A stretch of 64,000 bases of DNA, from NCBI GenBank assembly GCA_010909165.1, contig MU008173.1:1-64000 (forward strand), given 5' to 3'. This DNA comes from Anthoceros angustus. Its lineage: Eukaryota > Streptophyta > Anthocerotopsida > Anthocerotales > Anthocerotaceae. The position numbers and the translations under genes are program-made. Shown piece after piece: positions 1 through 11,752 of this stretch; the first letter of the stretch is position 1, and each line of letters begins with the position of its first letter. The notes under the pieces are model-generated. The model did not search any database, was not told the DNA's origin, and was given only the letters and a program-made list of their open reading frames with translations.

Positions 1-2400
1 CGTCATGGATGTGCCCCAGGTTTTAACATTGGACCTATGGACAAGAGGGTGGATAAGCAATGATGGATTCTCTTCCAAAGCTTTCGAGAAGACCACTAGC
101 GATGAACCGAGGATGATTGTGATGCATGGAGTGGAGGAGGCACATACATTAGAGAATCAATGCGAAAGTGGAGCGAAAGGGGCTTGGTGTCGTTCGTATG
201 GGACAAGACAAACATGAACAATGACAGGTGGATTTGAGACTGGAATACATAACTATCGGATGGGGTCAAGGATGGGAGCACAAAGGATGAATCGCAATGC
301 TACCAAATGCTATGCATGGAACATTCAACAATGGAAGGTCTCATTGCTCACGACACGATTGTCAAAAACAGTTTACATGTCACATGACAAGTTGGTGGTC
401 GCCTTACCGAGACCACTAGGGTTGATGACGAGACTTATTACAACCTTCTCCAAAGAGGGAGATTGGGTTGGATGCATGCTCGGGAGCGGCACCCGTATTG
501 CGTTACTTGCAGGAAGGAGTTGTATCGCCATCGAGGTGACTTGAGATGTCGTTATATTTCACAAAGAATTCATGGATTTGAGGTGCTCCAGATGCGAGGA
601 GTTGAATTTTGAAGCCCACCGAGAGGACTTGCACGCTGGGCAAAGGAGGTTTGCATCGTGAAGGACTCCTTGAAAGCACAAGTGGTTTCTTTGAGTGCCG
701 TCGGAATAAGAGCAGGGGTGGCGATTTGTTGGAGGCACAAAACACTCGAGAACGTTTGGCGGTGGGCGGATGGTAATGATGAAGACACGGATGGGAACGA
801 GGACTCGAGGGCTTTGGTTGAAGTCGACACTTTCGATGAGGAAGAACTTGAGCGGATACGGAACTTGGCAGTTTATGATTCGTGTATGAACGCAAGCACC
901 GGTTGAGTCAGTTAGTACGTAGACGTTTGTAGTTGTGAACTATTGTCCGCTAGTGGTCAATTTTGGCGGAACCTAAAACAGGATGGTCTCCTGGCTTGCG
1001 ACGTACCCATACCTAGTTTTGTTGTGTTATTACTAGGCCTTTTGTCAATGTGGAAATGGATCATCGCACAAAACAAACTACTTTTGAGGACTAACAGCGC
1101 CGGCCAGCCAGCGCCCTTGACCCTTCCTGCAGGTTTTGTTGTTTCACAAACTGCGCATTCAGCTGTAGGAATCATTGTCCATGGTATGGGACACCCCGAA
1201 ATCCAAAAAAACACGGTTTTGGGAACCATGTGTAATCTGTGAAGGAGGTTTCGTTCAACGAAGGGGTTCGGATATTCACCTTTGAATACCATGTTCACTT
1301 GGTGAACACTCATGTAGTGGCGAGGTTCCTCTATAGACAGTTATCACTCGATATGGTCTCCCTTGGAGCTTGTCGTGACAGAGGGTCACATTTAAATCAG
1401 CAGTTATATCTCATATGACGATCTACTTCAACGTTCACACGGAAAAGCGACTCCTTATAATCCCAAGGCAAATGAACGGAAAAAGGCGAATGGGCTCTTG
1501 CGGGATCCTCAACAAGCTAGCGGTGGAATCTGGCGTCTGTTGGGATCTTAAGCTTCACTCAGCTCACAGGCATCTGAGTGCAGAGAAAATAACAACGCAA
1601 CAAACACCGTACTACCTCACCTCGGCCATTCTCGGTAATGCCTATTGAGTTTGAAATTCCCCCGCGTATCCGAGAAACTAACACATGGCGATGGGGAAAG
1701 TCGGTGGAGCGCTGGTCGTATCGCTTGAGGATAGGATAGAGGCAGGCGTTGAAAATCATGCGGGATATTCGGCGAAGCGGAAAATATGGCATGACAATCG
1801 GTTGGAAGCAAGAGTGGGTAGTACCGGTGACTTGGCCTTGCTTGTCGACAATAGGTATATGCACTTTCCGGGGAAGCTCCATCTTGGTGGATGGGGCCAT
1901 ACAAAGTCTGGACGTCTTGACAATGGCTAATTTAGCAAGTTAGCGGGACCTCCACTACCGACCCGAGTCAATGGGTGGAGGGTCAAGTATTATACATAAG
2001 TTGGCGGGACGCGTAACAAATGAGAAGGGGAGTATGTAAAGCGATCTAGTCTGAAACCCACATTAAAATGTGCCACAAGTGAATTTTTGTTTTTGGTGAG
2101 AGTGGTGTGAAAATAAGTCGGAGTGGTAGTTAGGGGATATTCATAGTAAAAATGTCCTTGGCCTATGGAGTTCTTTTTGTTTTATTGTAGGTTAGAAAAT
2201 AAATGGTCCGAATTTGTGTTCCTTGGCCCATGGACTAATGTTCCCAAAAAATCTATACATGTGAGATAGGGGGTTGGAATAAGAGTCTATGTTGGGGTCA
2301 CCACCATGGTAGCCGAATGAGTGAGGTTGTGGATTGGATGGGGAAGGTCGAGAGGTCTAATGCGAGTAGGGGAACCTGGGAAACTTAACTCCAGAATGAT
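1..2400. other. Gene-poor region, nothing identified
   Basis: Only short open frames occur here, none with a family I recognise and none that join through good splice sites. A stretch around 480-600 reads as a Cys/His-rich peptide (CVTCRKELYRHRGDLRC) before a stop, which could be debris of a zinc-finger mobile-element protein, but this is a guess. Confidence 0.4.
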
Positions 2401-4900
2401 GTAATCCTGCTCAAACAATCTGAGCGCAACGGCAACAAGGAAGACAAGGAACTGGAGGAAATAAGGGCTGATTCAAGAAGATTGGTGTGTGTGAGGAGGA
2501 AGTTGCAAGTCATGACGAAGCAAAGCAGGAAGCACTCATGGCTCAAATTAAGGATGCCCACGAGACGAACCAGAGATGCAGGGGGAGTTGTTGCGAGCCC
2601 AGAGGTGAAGCGGCCTCAAAGGAAAAGGCCCATAAGCCAGCGAGCGATATAAGCGGAGCGGATGAGGCACGCCGCCGTAAAAGACAAAGGGAAGGGGAAG
2701 CGGGTAGCAGGACCACGATCGAGTAGCGGAAGGGCCTACCGAGCGAAGGAAGCAAGAACCGAGGTAGCCGAAACCTCACCTACCGCTGTTGTCGAACGAA
2801 CGACCGTGGAGTCCACTAGGTAGTCGAAACCGCCACCGACATTGGCGCAACCAACCCGGAAGGTGGCCGGGCGATGGATGCGACGTGGCGCCCGCGAGGA
2901 CATAGGCTGCAACTGTGTAGCCTACGGAGGAGGGGGTAAGCACTCACCGCAGTTAGGGGTCCTATTATATTACGGCACATGGATGAGGAAACTTATGTGC
3001 CTCGGTCTATATGTGAATGGAGAACGCTTAACCTCACCGTCGTGTGCGGTGGAAATAGGAGGGACTGTGGCCTACCATCGCAAGTGAGGACCCGGCGCAT
3101 ACTTCTACCATCGCCCTGTGGGGGTTGGCTCATTATGGAGGCGACTTTGGAGGAGTTGAGCGAGGAGGAGGTCCAGCTTGGGTGGACGAGGAGCCGAATA
3201 ATCCTCAAAGAGGCCAATGGAAGATGCTAAGCCCTGTAAGGTGGTACACCTCAAATTGACGCCCAGCAGGATGCTGAGGTGGAAGTAGTGGGAGAACCCG
3301 ACCACCGGGCGCAAGGTGAGAGCTCGCGGGCGCAATGGAGGACGGAGGCCGACGCCAAGTCGAGGTAGGGCGCGCAGATAGCGAGGCCGAGGTGGTAGCA
3401 ACCTAAAGATAATTTGGTTAGATGCCGCATCGACCTAGGATCGCCCGAATTGTGGGCGCGCCCTTCGCGATAGCCATCTTAGGACCTAAAATCAGCCCCA
3501 CCATGTATAAGAGGGGCGACTAGGTCCCTCACGCCGATAACTCGTTGAGATCCCCACGCTGCCTGTGGTCTGGAGACGTCCGATTGACAGGCGGGTGCGC
3601 GAGACGCCCTAGGGGTGGTCGAGAGCTTGCTCGCACTGGGAGGAGGGGTGATAAAGCAATTTGGCCGACAAAGGAGGAGGAAACCAAGGGATTGGCGCGG
3701 GGTCCGAGCTTGCTCAACGCCCGCCGTGACGGGGTTCTTCTTTCACACTTGTCCTCGCTAGTTGTGTTCGAGAGAGAGAAGTGTTGAGTGGATGGTTGAA
3801 GCCTCGGGCGAATTGAGGGAGAGAGAGAGAGAGGAGAAGATTGGGTGAAGGAGTGACTAAACAATCAGACGCTGGCGCGAGGTGTGAGAGGGGTTGAGAA
3901 GGGAACTAATTGAGAGGCTAGGGGAGATTTGTGTGAATCCAAAAGAAACCAAACCGTGGCCGGTGGAAGGCCGCAAGGGGAACAGCCTTTGTAAAGTTGT
4001 GTGAGTGGCGCCTTTGTGTGTGGAGCGTGAGGATTTGTGGAATTTAGGTCCCTAGGAACCTGTGTGTGCATGAAGTGGAGTGCAATAAAGCCGATCCGCA
4101 CGCCGTGACGCAGGATCCGCGGGCGCCGCGAAATAAGTCGCTAGGGTTGGGACCCACCGGTGGCAAGCAACCCCCGTGAGAGCCACCGGTCGTGGAATGA
4201 GATTTGCGGTCGTGGAATAAGAGTCGTGGTAGCTAGACAAGGGGGTAGTAGTGGTTGAGTAGATAGGTAAGAGGAGTAATAGCAAGTAAGTCTTGACTTA
4301 GGTGAAGGCGAGCGATAGAAGTTAGCGCCTCGGCACAAACCATTCCCTTGGGAGCGAATCCTAAGCCTACAACGACATTGAGGGTGAATGTGGACCTCTG
4401 TCCCCTGGACACGAATCCACCCACAAGACGCCAACCTCTCAAGGAGGGTGAAGAGGAACGAGCACTCCGGAAGGGCCGGCCGCCACCGGGAGGCGTAGGA
4501 AGGGCGCAGGAGGCGAGGCCTGCCAAGTCCGAGGAGAGGGTCCGGAGGAGGAGGACTCGAGGGAATTTGCACTCCACACGCCCTGAGCGGACCCCGCCAC
4601 CGAGAGGGAAGTGTGGAGGACATCCTGCTTTCCTCCTCCCCGGTGCCCCACCGGGCGGCCGGGCGCAGGAAGGAGCAACACAGATGGTGAGTTGGTGGTT
4701 CCAGTGCCGGGCAGTGCCTGCCCAACACACGCCACTGAGCCTCTTGACTCAAGGGAATCAAGAGGCGGAAGACAGGCGCTACCAACACAAAGACTTGTGA
4801 TTCGCCGTGCCCTGCTCGCCAATGGAGTGGCAAGAAGCGGAGGAGGCAAGGCAAGGCGGAGAGGGACGCTGGCCACGAGCTGGAGGCCACTGGGTGCTCT
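2400..4900. other. GC- and purine-rich non-genic DNA
   Basis: Composition shifts to GC-rich with many GAGG/GGAG words. Several frames stay open for 100-250 codons on both strands, as expected when stop codons are rare. A TATA-like word (TATAAGAGGGG, near 3507) and an AATAAA-like word (CAATAAAG, near 4083) might mark an old LTR, but no matching second LTR was found. No gene is called. Confidence 0.35.
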
Positions 4901-4929
4901 CACCTTGAGCCCCTGCCTACTCGACGGAG

Positions 4930-7150
4930 AGGAAAAGGGCCAGCTCCCGACCCTTCACCACCTCCGAGCCTGGGAGGAAAAGGGCGGAGAAGGAGTTAGC
5001 GCCAAGAGGGCTGCCAAGGTGAGGCTCTCAGACTCGTGACTCATGACCCAAGGGTCCTCGATTAGGGTCCGAGAGCCCACCCGGGACTCGCTCCGGATCA
5101 GGCTGGCGGTCCTGACGGACTGGGAGAGATGCCCGCGCCCACAGACTTTGGCATCTCCTCAAGAAAAGAAACGCGCGAATTTTAGCTACCGCCATGGACG
5201 GATGTTTTGGGGCCTCATGCACAATGGAGAAGACCCAAGAAGTGGAGGCCACCCGAGGAGGATGGTGGAACTTCAAGGGCATGGAGGCGGCCAAAGCGGG
5301 GCGATATCGAGTCCCCGCCCGAGTCGGAGGGAGGCGGAGCGAGAGGTCCGGACGGTCCAAAGCAAGACCGACTAAGATCCTCTCAACTGAAGCGGCAGTG
5401 GAGGCCCAAGCACGGTCAAGACCTCCGCAAACGAGGCGTAGCGCAGAAGGAGGCGGAGGAGGGTCAGGCGGAGAACGCCCGACCGCCGAGGGCTAGACCA
5501 ACACCAAGCCGGGCGAGGCTCGTGAAGGCGGCGCGGAGTGAGGCCGGCCGGGGGTGGTCGGATCACTACCGACGTGATCGAACCGTGGAGAGAAGCGCGG
5601 CAGCTGCTACCCGGGCAATAGTGGCAGTGGGAGCAGGCAGCCGCCAAGAGATGGAGGCCAAGACTGAGAATAGGGGACCTCCTGCACCGGCAGGAAGTGA
5701 GGAGCGCGGCAGGAGCCGGAGGCGCAAGGACACCTGAGTCGCAGCAACGGGTTCTCAACGGAGAATCCAAGACTTTGCAGAGATTGAGCGCCCATTCACT
5801 AAAGACGGAGGAGAATAGGCGGTGATCTAAGGAGTTGGACGCCGCCAGTCAAGAAGGAGCTGGAGGAAGCCTGTGAGTCGGGCGGAGATACCGCCCGCCT
5901 GGAGAAGGAAGTGGCGACTGCAAGGATGAACGGAGGGACGAGAGCGCCTGGAGGAGGAGCAGAGGTCGCTTGTCCAATTGCGGGCAGGGGAGCTAGCCCA
6001 TGGCCAAGTTGGTGGAGCCGCAACGAAGGGAGAGGAAAAGGCCAGCTCCGGACCTCCAGCCTCAAGGAGGAAAAGGCGGGAGTTAGCGCCAAGAGCGGAA
6101 GGTGAGCTCTAGACCTCGGCCTCGACCTAAGGGTCCTGATTAGGTCCAGGAGAGCCAGTCTGGACTCAGCTCGGGCCCAATAGTGTCCTCCAATGGACGG
6201 GAGATCTGTATACAATGGGACTTTGGGCATCTCTCAGTGGCAAAAGAAAGCACAATTTTAGCGCCATGGACGGGATGCTTTGGGGCCTCTGCAGTGAGAA
6301 GACCCAAGAAGTGAGGGGACCGGGAGGATGGTGGAACTTCAAGGCGGATGGAGGCGGTGGTGAAATGACAGGTCCCGAGTCGAGGAGGGAAACGCGTTGG
6401 GAGGCGAGGTCAGGATGGTCAATAAGGCCGGACAAGATCCTTCACCAATTGTCTTGAGACGGTGGGCGTCTGTGAGGAGGCCCAAGACCTGGTGAGACCT
6501 CACGGGGACGGAGCGCAGGAAGGCGTGAGAGGTCGGTGGGAGAACGTCAGCGACTGACCCAGTGACAGCTGATAACCTGGCAGTGAGCGGCGAGGAGAGC
6601 AGTGGCCAGGATGAGGCCCAGCGAAGGTCGGCCGGGATCCTCGACGTGATCAGACCCGGTGGAGAAGTAGCGGCAGCTACCAGAGCAGTGGCAGTGTGAA
6701 CAAGCCTGGGCGAGCGCGAAGAAGAATGGAGGCCACTCAGAAATAGGGGACCTCGGGTCCAATGCAGGCGGGGCTGGAGGCGGAGGGACAAGGACACCCC
6801 GAGCACACGGGGTTCTCAAATCTGGAGAATCCAAGACTTTGCCTTGGGAGATTGAGCGCCTCAACCAGACGGAGGAGAATAGGCGGTGATCAAGGAGTTG
6901 GACGTCGCCAGCTAAAGAAGGAGCTGGAGGAGGCAGGTCGGTGAGATCTGCCCGCCTGGAGAAGGAAGTGGCGGACCTCGAGGTGAGGATGAGCGGAGGG
7001 GCAGGCCAGTTGGAGGAGGACTTGTCCAATCGGGCAGAGCAGGAGAGCTGGCTCCATGGCCCAACAAGTTGGGTGGAGCACTGCAATGAAGGGAGGAGGA
7101 GCACGTCGAGCAATAAAGCAGTGCGGTGTCGGAGGCCTTGGCCAAGCGGC
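4930..7150. repeat. Tandem pair of ~1.1 kb diverged repeat units
   Basis: Two head-to-tail units with a period of about 1.06-1.10 kb. Anchors shared by both copies are GGCCAGCTCC (about 4939 and 6040), GATGGTGGAACTTCAAGG (about 5261 and 6328), GAGAATCCAAGACTTTGC (about 5761 and 6825) and GAAGGAGCTGGAGGA (about 5853 and 6916). In places the units read as a Glu/Leu/Arg-rich, coiled-coil-like peptide broken by frameshifts, so they may derive from a mobile-element structural protein or a gene with a coiled coil. No intact frame survives. Confidence 0.7.
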
Positions 7151-8830
7151 ATCAAAGTCTGCCTGCTCAGTTCCGGGCCCAGCCGGAGAGGTGTGAAGCG
7201 GACAACACGCCCACCGCCGGAGCACTCTCTGGAGGAGGAAGCACGTGTGCCCGGCCCATGGAGGAGGCCATCAGTCGAATGACTTTGCCTACTACCACGC
7301 TGGAGCTTCAAGGCACCGAGGTGTCGCGCCACCCCAAGTGGACGGGTTCCGGGGATGGGCTCAAGGAGGAGGAGAGGAAGGTCCCGGATAGCATGCCCAC
7401 GGGGACCTTAGGAGCCACTGCTTGACGACCTATTACGAAGTAAGCAGGGGAGCAGGGGAGGCCTGGAGGAGCAGACAGGAAGGTCATCACGGAGGGGCAC
7501 TCGCACCTCGCACCTTAAGGAAGGAGGAGGGCCTGGGAGGCCGTAGAAGGGCGATCCAGAAACCGGAACCACGGAGGGCTCATGGGTGAGCCCGTGATAA
7601 GCCAATGAGGGGGCAAACCAGTGCTCGGAGTCGGACTTTGTCCCGACCAAGAAAGGCCGACCCCGAGGTCCTCTGAAGAAAGTCCGGACTCGAGGTCCAG
7701 ATTTAGTGACCGACCGGGTCCGGCCCAGTCCCAAAAGATCGGACCTCAAGGTGAGTCCGGACTCGAGGTTCTGACTCCGGAAAGAAGACTGACTCGAGGT
7801 CCGGACCGAGAGAGGCCGAGATCCGGACTCGAGTCGAGCTGGACCACGAGGTCGGACTCGGGGGGGAGGAGCCACCAATCACCGAGCCTTCTCTTGGAGG
7901 GGCCCAGCCAAGGCCCTTGGAGAGAGATGAGAGGATGGGGAGGAGGATTTAGTGGTGGCCGTCAGTCGTTGTCGAGCCGCCGCAGTGGCTTGACAGCGGA
8001 ACCTAGGAGAGGTGGGGCTTCATGAGATCATCCGATTGGGTGCGCCGCAATTATCGGTCAGCCTTGGGCCACGGCATATGAGGTGGAATCGAGGAACCCC
8101 ACCCCACCCAGGGCGTGAATGGGTGGAATAGGGGAAATAGTAGGCGTTAAGGCCTGAAATGGCCATCACTCGGAATAGGTGTAATAAAGCCATTGACATA
8201 GTATAAGAGTGAGGCCGCACTCTAAGTAAAGTATCTTTCTCACAGGTGTTGATGCCGTCTTCTTGCAGGCCTATGCCTTCTTGCTAGCGTGAGTCCCGAG
8301 TCACCGAGGCGGGCTACAGCTCTGGAGAGTGATCAAGGTCCGGACTAGCAACGTGGTGGTGTGTGCAGGAAGGCGACTCGGGACCTTGCTCGTCCGGCGG
8401 CGACCCAGTCGGACGGGCGGGCGTGAGCGGAGGAACTCCGGGAGGTGTGTAGAGCCGGACGGAGGCTGTGAGCGGCGGAGGAGGAGGTCCGGACGCAGCC
8501 ACCAGATTTTCCCAAGGATAATGAGTGAAGTGTGAATAGAGCGAGGCGGACCCCGAGGATAGTGACAAACTTGAATGACACGGACCTTGACGGGTCCTTA
8601 AGCGTTTGGCCACGCTGGCGAACTTTATCCGGTGGAATATTCTGGTATGTAGTAAGCGATGAATGTGTGGAGTCCAAAGCGAATTTTCGTGGTGAGAAAG
8701 CGATTGAAGCAACCAGCCCTATCATTCTCTTGGAACGGACCTCCTTACTACAACGACCTGTTGTGCGTACGGTGGCCGTCGTGAAAGCCGCCACAACATG
8801 CATTGGCAGTTTCTGCAACCCCTTCCTTAA
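7150..8830. other. GC-rich region with scattered GTCCGGACTCGAGG-like words
   Basis: No gene recognised. Between about 7660 and 7870 the word TCCGGACTCGAGGT recurs about six times with small changes and irregular spacing, giving a degenerate interspersed repeat. Open frames on both strands are short and lack family signatures. Confidence 0.45.
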
Positions 8831-9893
8831 GTGCTCTACACCTTCTCATGCAGTGAGCCCTCTTTCACTGCCTTTCTTACCCTTGGCGTGGAGGGCCAAC
8901 AAGGGTGTTGGGCTGATGTCAGCATTTGGAATAAACGACAAGAACTCCAGCCCATCTTCTGTTTCCCTAAACTAGAGTCTAAAAGGTTCAAACTCGAGCC
9001 TTTTAAGCCAATCGGCAGCGTGAGAGAGACAACCAAAGGAAACCTGGGAATCAGTACTAAGCAAAAGCGAATGGAAAGACTTGTAGGCAAGGAGGTGGTA
9101 AGGAAAAAGATTGGGGTTGGCAATGTCAAGGAGCTAAAGGCAGTTTAAGAAAAAGGACAGGCGAAAAAGGCCTTTCAAGTTCAAGAGGAAAGGCGGCAAA
9201 TTCATAAAGGAGGATAGGTCAAGGGGTCGAGCGCTTATGAGCAATGTGAGCTCGAATAAAGGAAGCTTGAACCTTTTCCACCTTCACCCAAGAGGATGGG
9301 GAGAGATCCAGACCCTAGACTTCAACGCCATATAAGGCAGAGGGGATGAGCAACGTGAAGAAAAGCTGCTTCCGAAGGTTGATATTCTGAATAGTCATCT
9401 TGTATAAAGCACGGCGTAAAGCACAAACAGAGCCCATCCCCTTGGTAGCATGAGAGAAGCCAGAAGAGGTTCAGTTGAACTTGGGGCCAAATATAGTGAC
9501 ACCGAGATACGTATAAGAGGAGAGCATCACCACCTCTTGACCATCATAATAGAATTTGCACTCACCCTTGTGATCTCGGGAGTTAAACTGCATCATCTTG
9601 GTCTTGCACAGATTGATAGAGAGACCCTTGGCTTTGCAAAAGTCGGATAAAACATGAAGTTGCTTTTGTAGGCCCTCTAGGGTGTGTGAGAAAAGAACAA
9701 TATCATCAGTGTATAAGAGGATAGGAATATTCTCGAAGAACAGGCGAGCACCAGGATCACCAAATCATAGAAGCCACTCTCCGAGCTCGTCAATATTTAG
9801 CCGGAAAAGATTTGGAGACAAAGGGTCACCCTCACGGAGACCAAACTGAATAGGAATCTGGTGAGTAGACAAACCACGAGGAGTTTGGATTCA
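8830..9893 (-). mobile_element. LINE (non-LTR retrotransposon) reverse-transcriptase fragment
   Basis: The minus strand translates, across several stops and shifts, to the finger-palm-thumb part of a LINE reverse transcriptase. Visible blocks are GLREGDPLSPNLF (near 9835), the catalytic box LLYTDDIVLFS (Tyr-x-Asp-Asp codons at 9702-9713), GLSINLCKTKMMQFN, SYTYLGVTIFG and, further 3', FTLLIPSALYGVEV. In-frame stops (for example before FGDPGARLFF, after GPKFN and after YGVEV) make it a dead copy. The endonuclease and upstream RT are missing, so it is 5' truncated. It abuts a second LINE piece at about 9890. Confidence 0.85.
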
Positions 9894-10560
9894 AGTGCAA
9901 GGGGGATGAATGTGTAGCCTTCGTGCATGGGTGAGTACTTGTGAACCATTATTATTGCGCATCCCTCCACCGCCCAACCCGAAGGGTTGATCATAACATG
10001 CTCGTAGATAGTGTCCCAAGTAGGGTCTGTTACAACTACACTCGCAATCGAAACCTGGTCCCCCTAGCCAAAAAATAGATTAGCATTGAAGGAAACACGT
10101 TCAGCCAAGTATATGGGCACTCCCTACATGGCAAGAACCCACTTTCCTTCACCATTGAGAACATGGCGTCGCGGACGGCATCATGCATAGCAATGCGCTA
10201 CCCACCAGCGGGGCAACAAGCAAGGTGTGTCTCAGAGTTGTCGAGGAGGGCCCCACAGGTGCAGGACAAGAGAGCAGGCCACAGGTTGGACCAAACCCAG
10301 GCGGAACCTTATCACGGTAGAAAAAGAAGCCAGTGCATTTCGGAAAGCCTGGATGCAAGGTCGGTCTAGAAGCCAAGAACCTGCTCCCTTCCCCAAGCAA
10401 GAGCGAAGATGAGCCCGGGTGACTTGGGGAATCCAGGAGGAGGGCCAACTGCGCCTGCGCGTACCGCTATTCCTCGAGGGAGGCTTGAAGCCCATGCAAC
10501 CCAACCTTGGAGAACGAGGAAAAGTGAGGCCTGATAGCCCTAGCCTCAGAGGATAAAGAT
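9893..10560 (-). mobile_element. LINE C-terminal domain fragment
   Basis: The minus strand reads as the region that lies downstream of the RT in many plant LINEs: a Cys-rich CTCGALLDNSETHLACC segment, then HDAVRDAMF, then DQVSIASVVVTDPTWDT, then FIPLALE. The same blocks appear in the relic at 46.4 kb (HDAIRDVTF, DQVSVADVVVTDPACDT, FIPVALETYG), which supports the call. Stops and frameshifts interrupt it. This piece lies 5' of the RT fragment on the same strand, the reverse of normal order, so two truncated insertions are juxtaposed. Confidence 0.65.
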
Positions 10561-10654
10561 CCTTTAGCCATCCTCAAGGACACCTTCAAAGGGAAGGCCC
10601 CTCCTCAGCGCCCGAGACGAAGGCCTCCAAAATGCGGGAATCCCTGATTAATCC

Positions 10655-10990
10655 CAATAATCATCTGGAGGATAATTAGCGGACAGTCCCTTTAAGGACT
10701 TACAACAGGACCTCTTTCAGCGGGCAAGGCCATAGAGAATCATATCTTAGGCAACTTCGAAGGGACTCACAACAAGAGCTCTTTTAGTGGGCAAGGCAAT
10801 AGAGAATCGTATTTTAGGCAACTTTGAAGGGACTTACGACAAGAGCTCTTTTTATGGACGAGGCAATAGCGAATCATATTTCAAGCAACTTCGATGGAAC
10901 TTATAACATGAGCTCTTTTTGCGGGCAAGGCAATAGAGAATTATGTTTGAGGTAACTTCAGGTTTTGAAGGGCTTTACAAGAGGCTCCGA
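10655..10990. repeat. 67-bp tandem array, about four copies
   Basis: Units begin with GGGCAAGGCAATAGAGAAT-like sequence at 10722, 10789, 10856 and 10923, a constant 67-bp step. Each carries a GGCAACTTCGAAGGGACTTA-like core and an ACAAGAGCTCTTTT word, with partial units on both sides. Function unknown. Confidence 0.9.
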
Positions 10991-11752
10991 AGGACTTCAC
11001 AATAGTGATTCGAGGAATGGATTGCTTAATCATGGAGTTCTGATGAACTTATGGTTCTGTGTCTTTCATCAAGGAATTCCACAAATATGGAATTGTCCTC
11101 CTCCAGCGGGGACTTTTTTTGACGTATCCAAGTTTTATTGAACATCGTTTATTTTGAAGATTATTTATATTTTATTTTATAGTATATATTTTAAATAATT
11201 ATTTTAAATATAAATTATTTATTATATATAGATATTAACTAATTAATTATAACCAAAAAGTAGGTTAGCAATATGTAAACTACTGTAGGGTACTGTCACA
11301 ATTCAGATAACATACAAGACGGCGAGCTGATGAGACTTGTACATGTGTTTCCGTGTACCGTGATAAAAGATACTGCACTGGAAGTCTGGAAGCTTATCTA
11401 GCTTTTATCAGTTACCTGGATAACAGGGCTGCTTGCTTCCAGCCGAAGGGACCACCTACTTCTGCGCTATGGTCTCTGATTCTTCGGCTTCAGGGACATA
11501 CGCAAGCGCGCTTGCTGTGCTGCCCCGCACTGCGGGTGCCCCGGATGCGCCGGGTGCACATGCCTGCAAGCGCTTCGGGCTAGGGGCGCGATTGTCAGGG
11601 CCCGGCTTGCTGTTAGGGATTGGAGAAGCTGGAGCTTCGGTGAGCGATTTCCCGCTTGATCCGCCTGGATGCTGCTGGAAATCTTAGCGGAGAACTAGTT
11701 TGCAGTGCTGCTGTGAGTCCGAAGAGCCGACAGAGGGAGCCTGAAGAGGATT
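10990..11752. other. Intergenic DNA upstream of MICU, with an AT-rich block
   Basis: An AT-rich stretch at 11130-11260 (runs of TATTTTA and AATTATTTA) precedes GC-richer sequence that probably holds the promoter and 5' UTR of the MICU gene. No precise TATA element or transcription start can be assigned. Confidence 0.4.

Noticed and set aside
3500-4130. Possible LTR (TATA-like and AATAAA-like words)
   Set aside because: No second copy, no primer-binding site and no terminal TG/CA pair could be identified.
4141-4890. 249-codon (-) frame, and a 261-codon (-) frame at 6547-7332
   Set aside because: GC-rich repeat DNA with frames open on both strands; no recognisable domain and not consistent between repeat copies.
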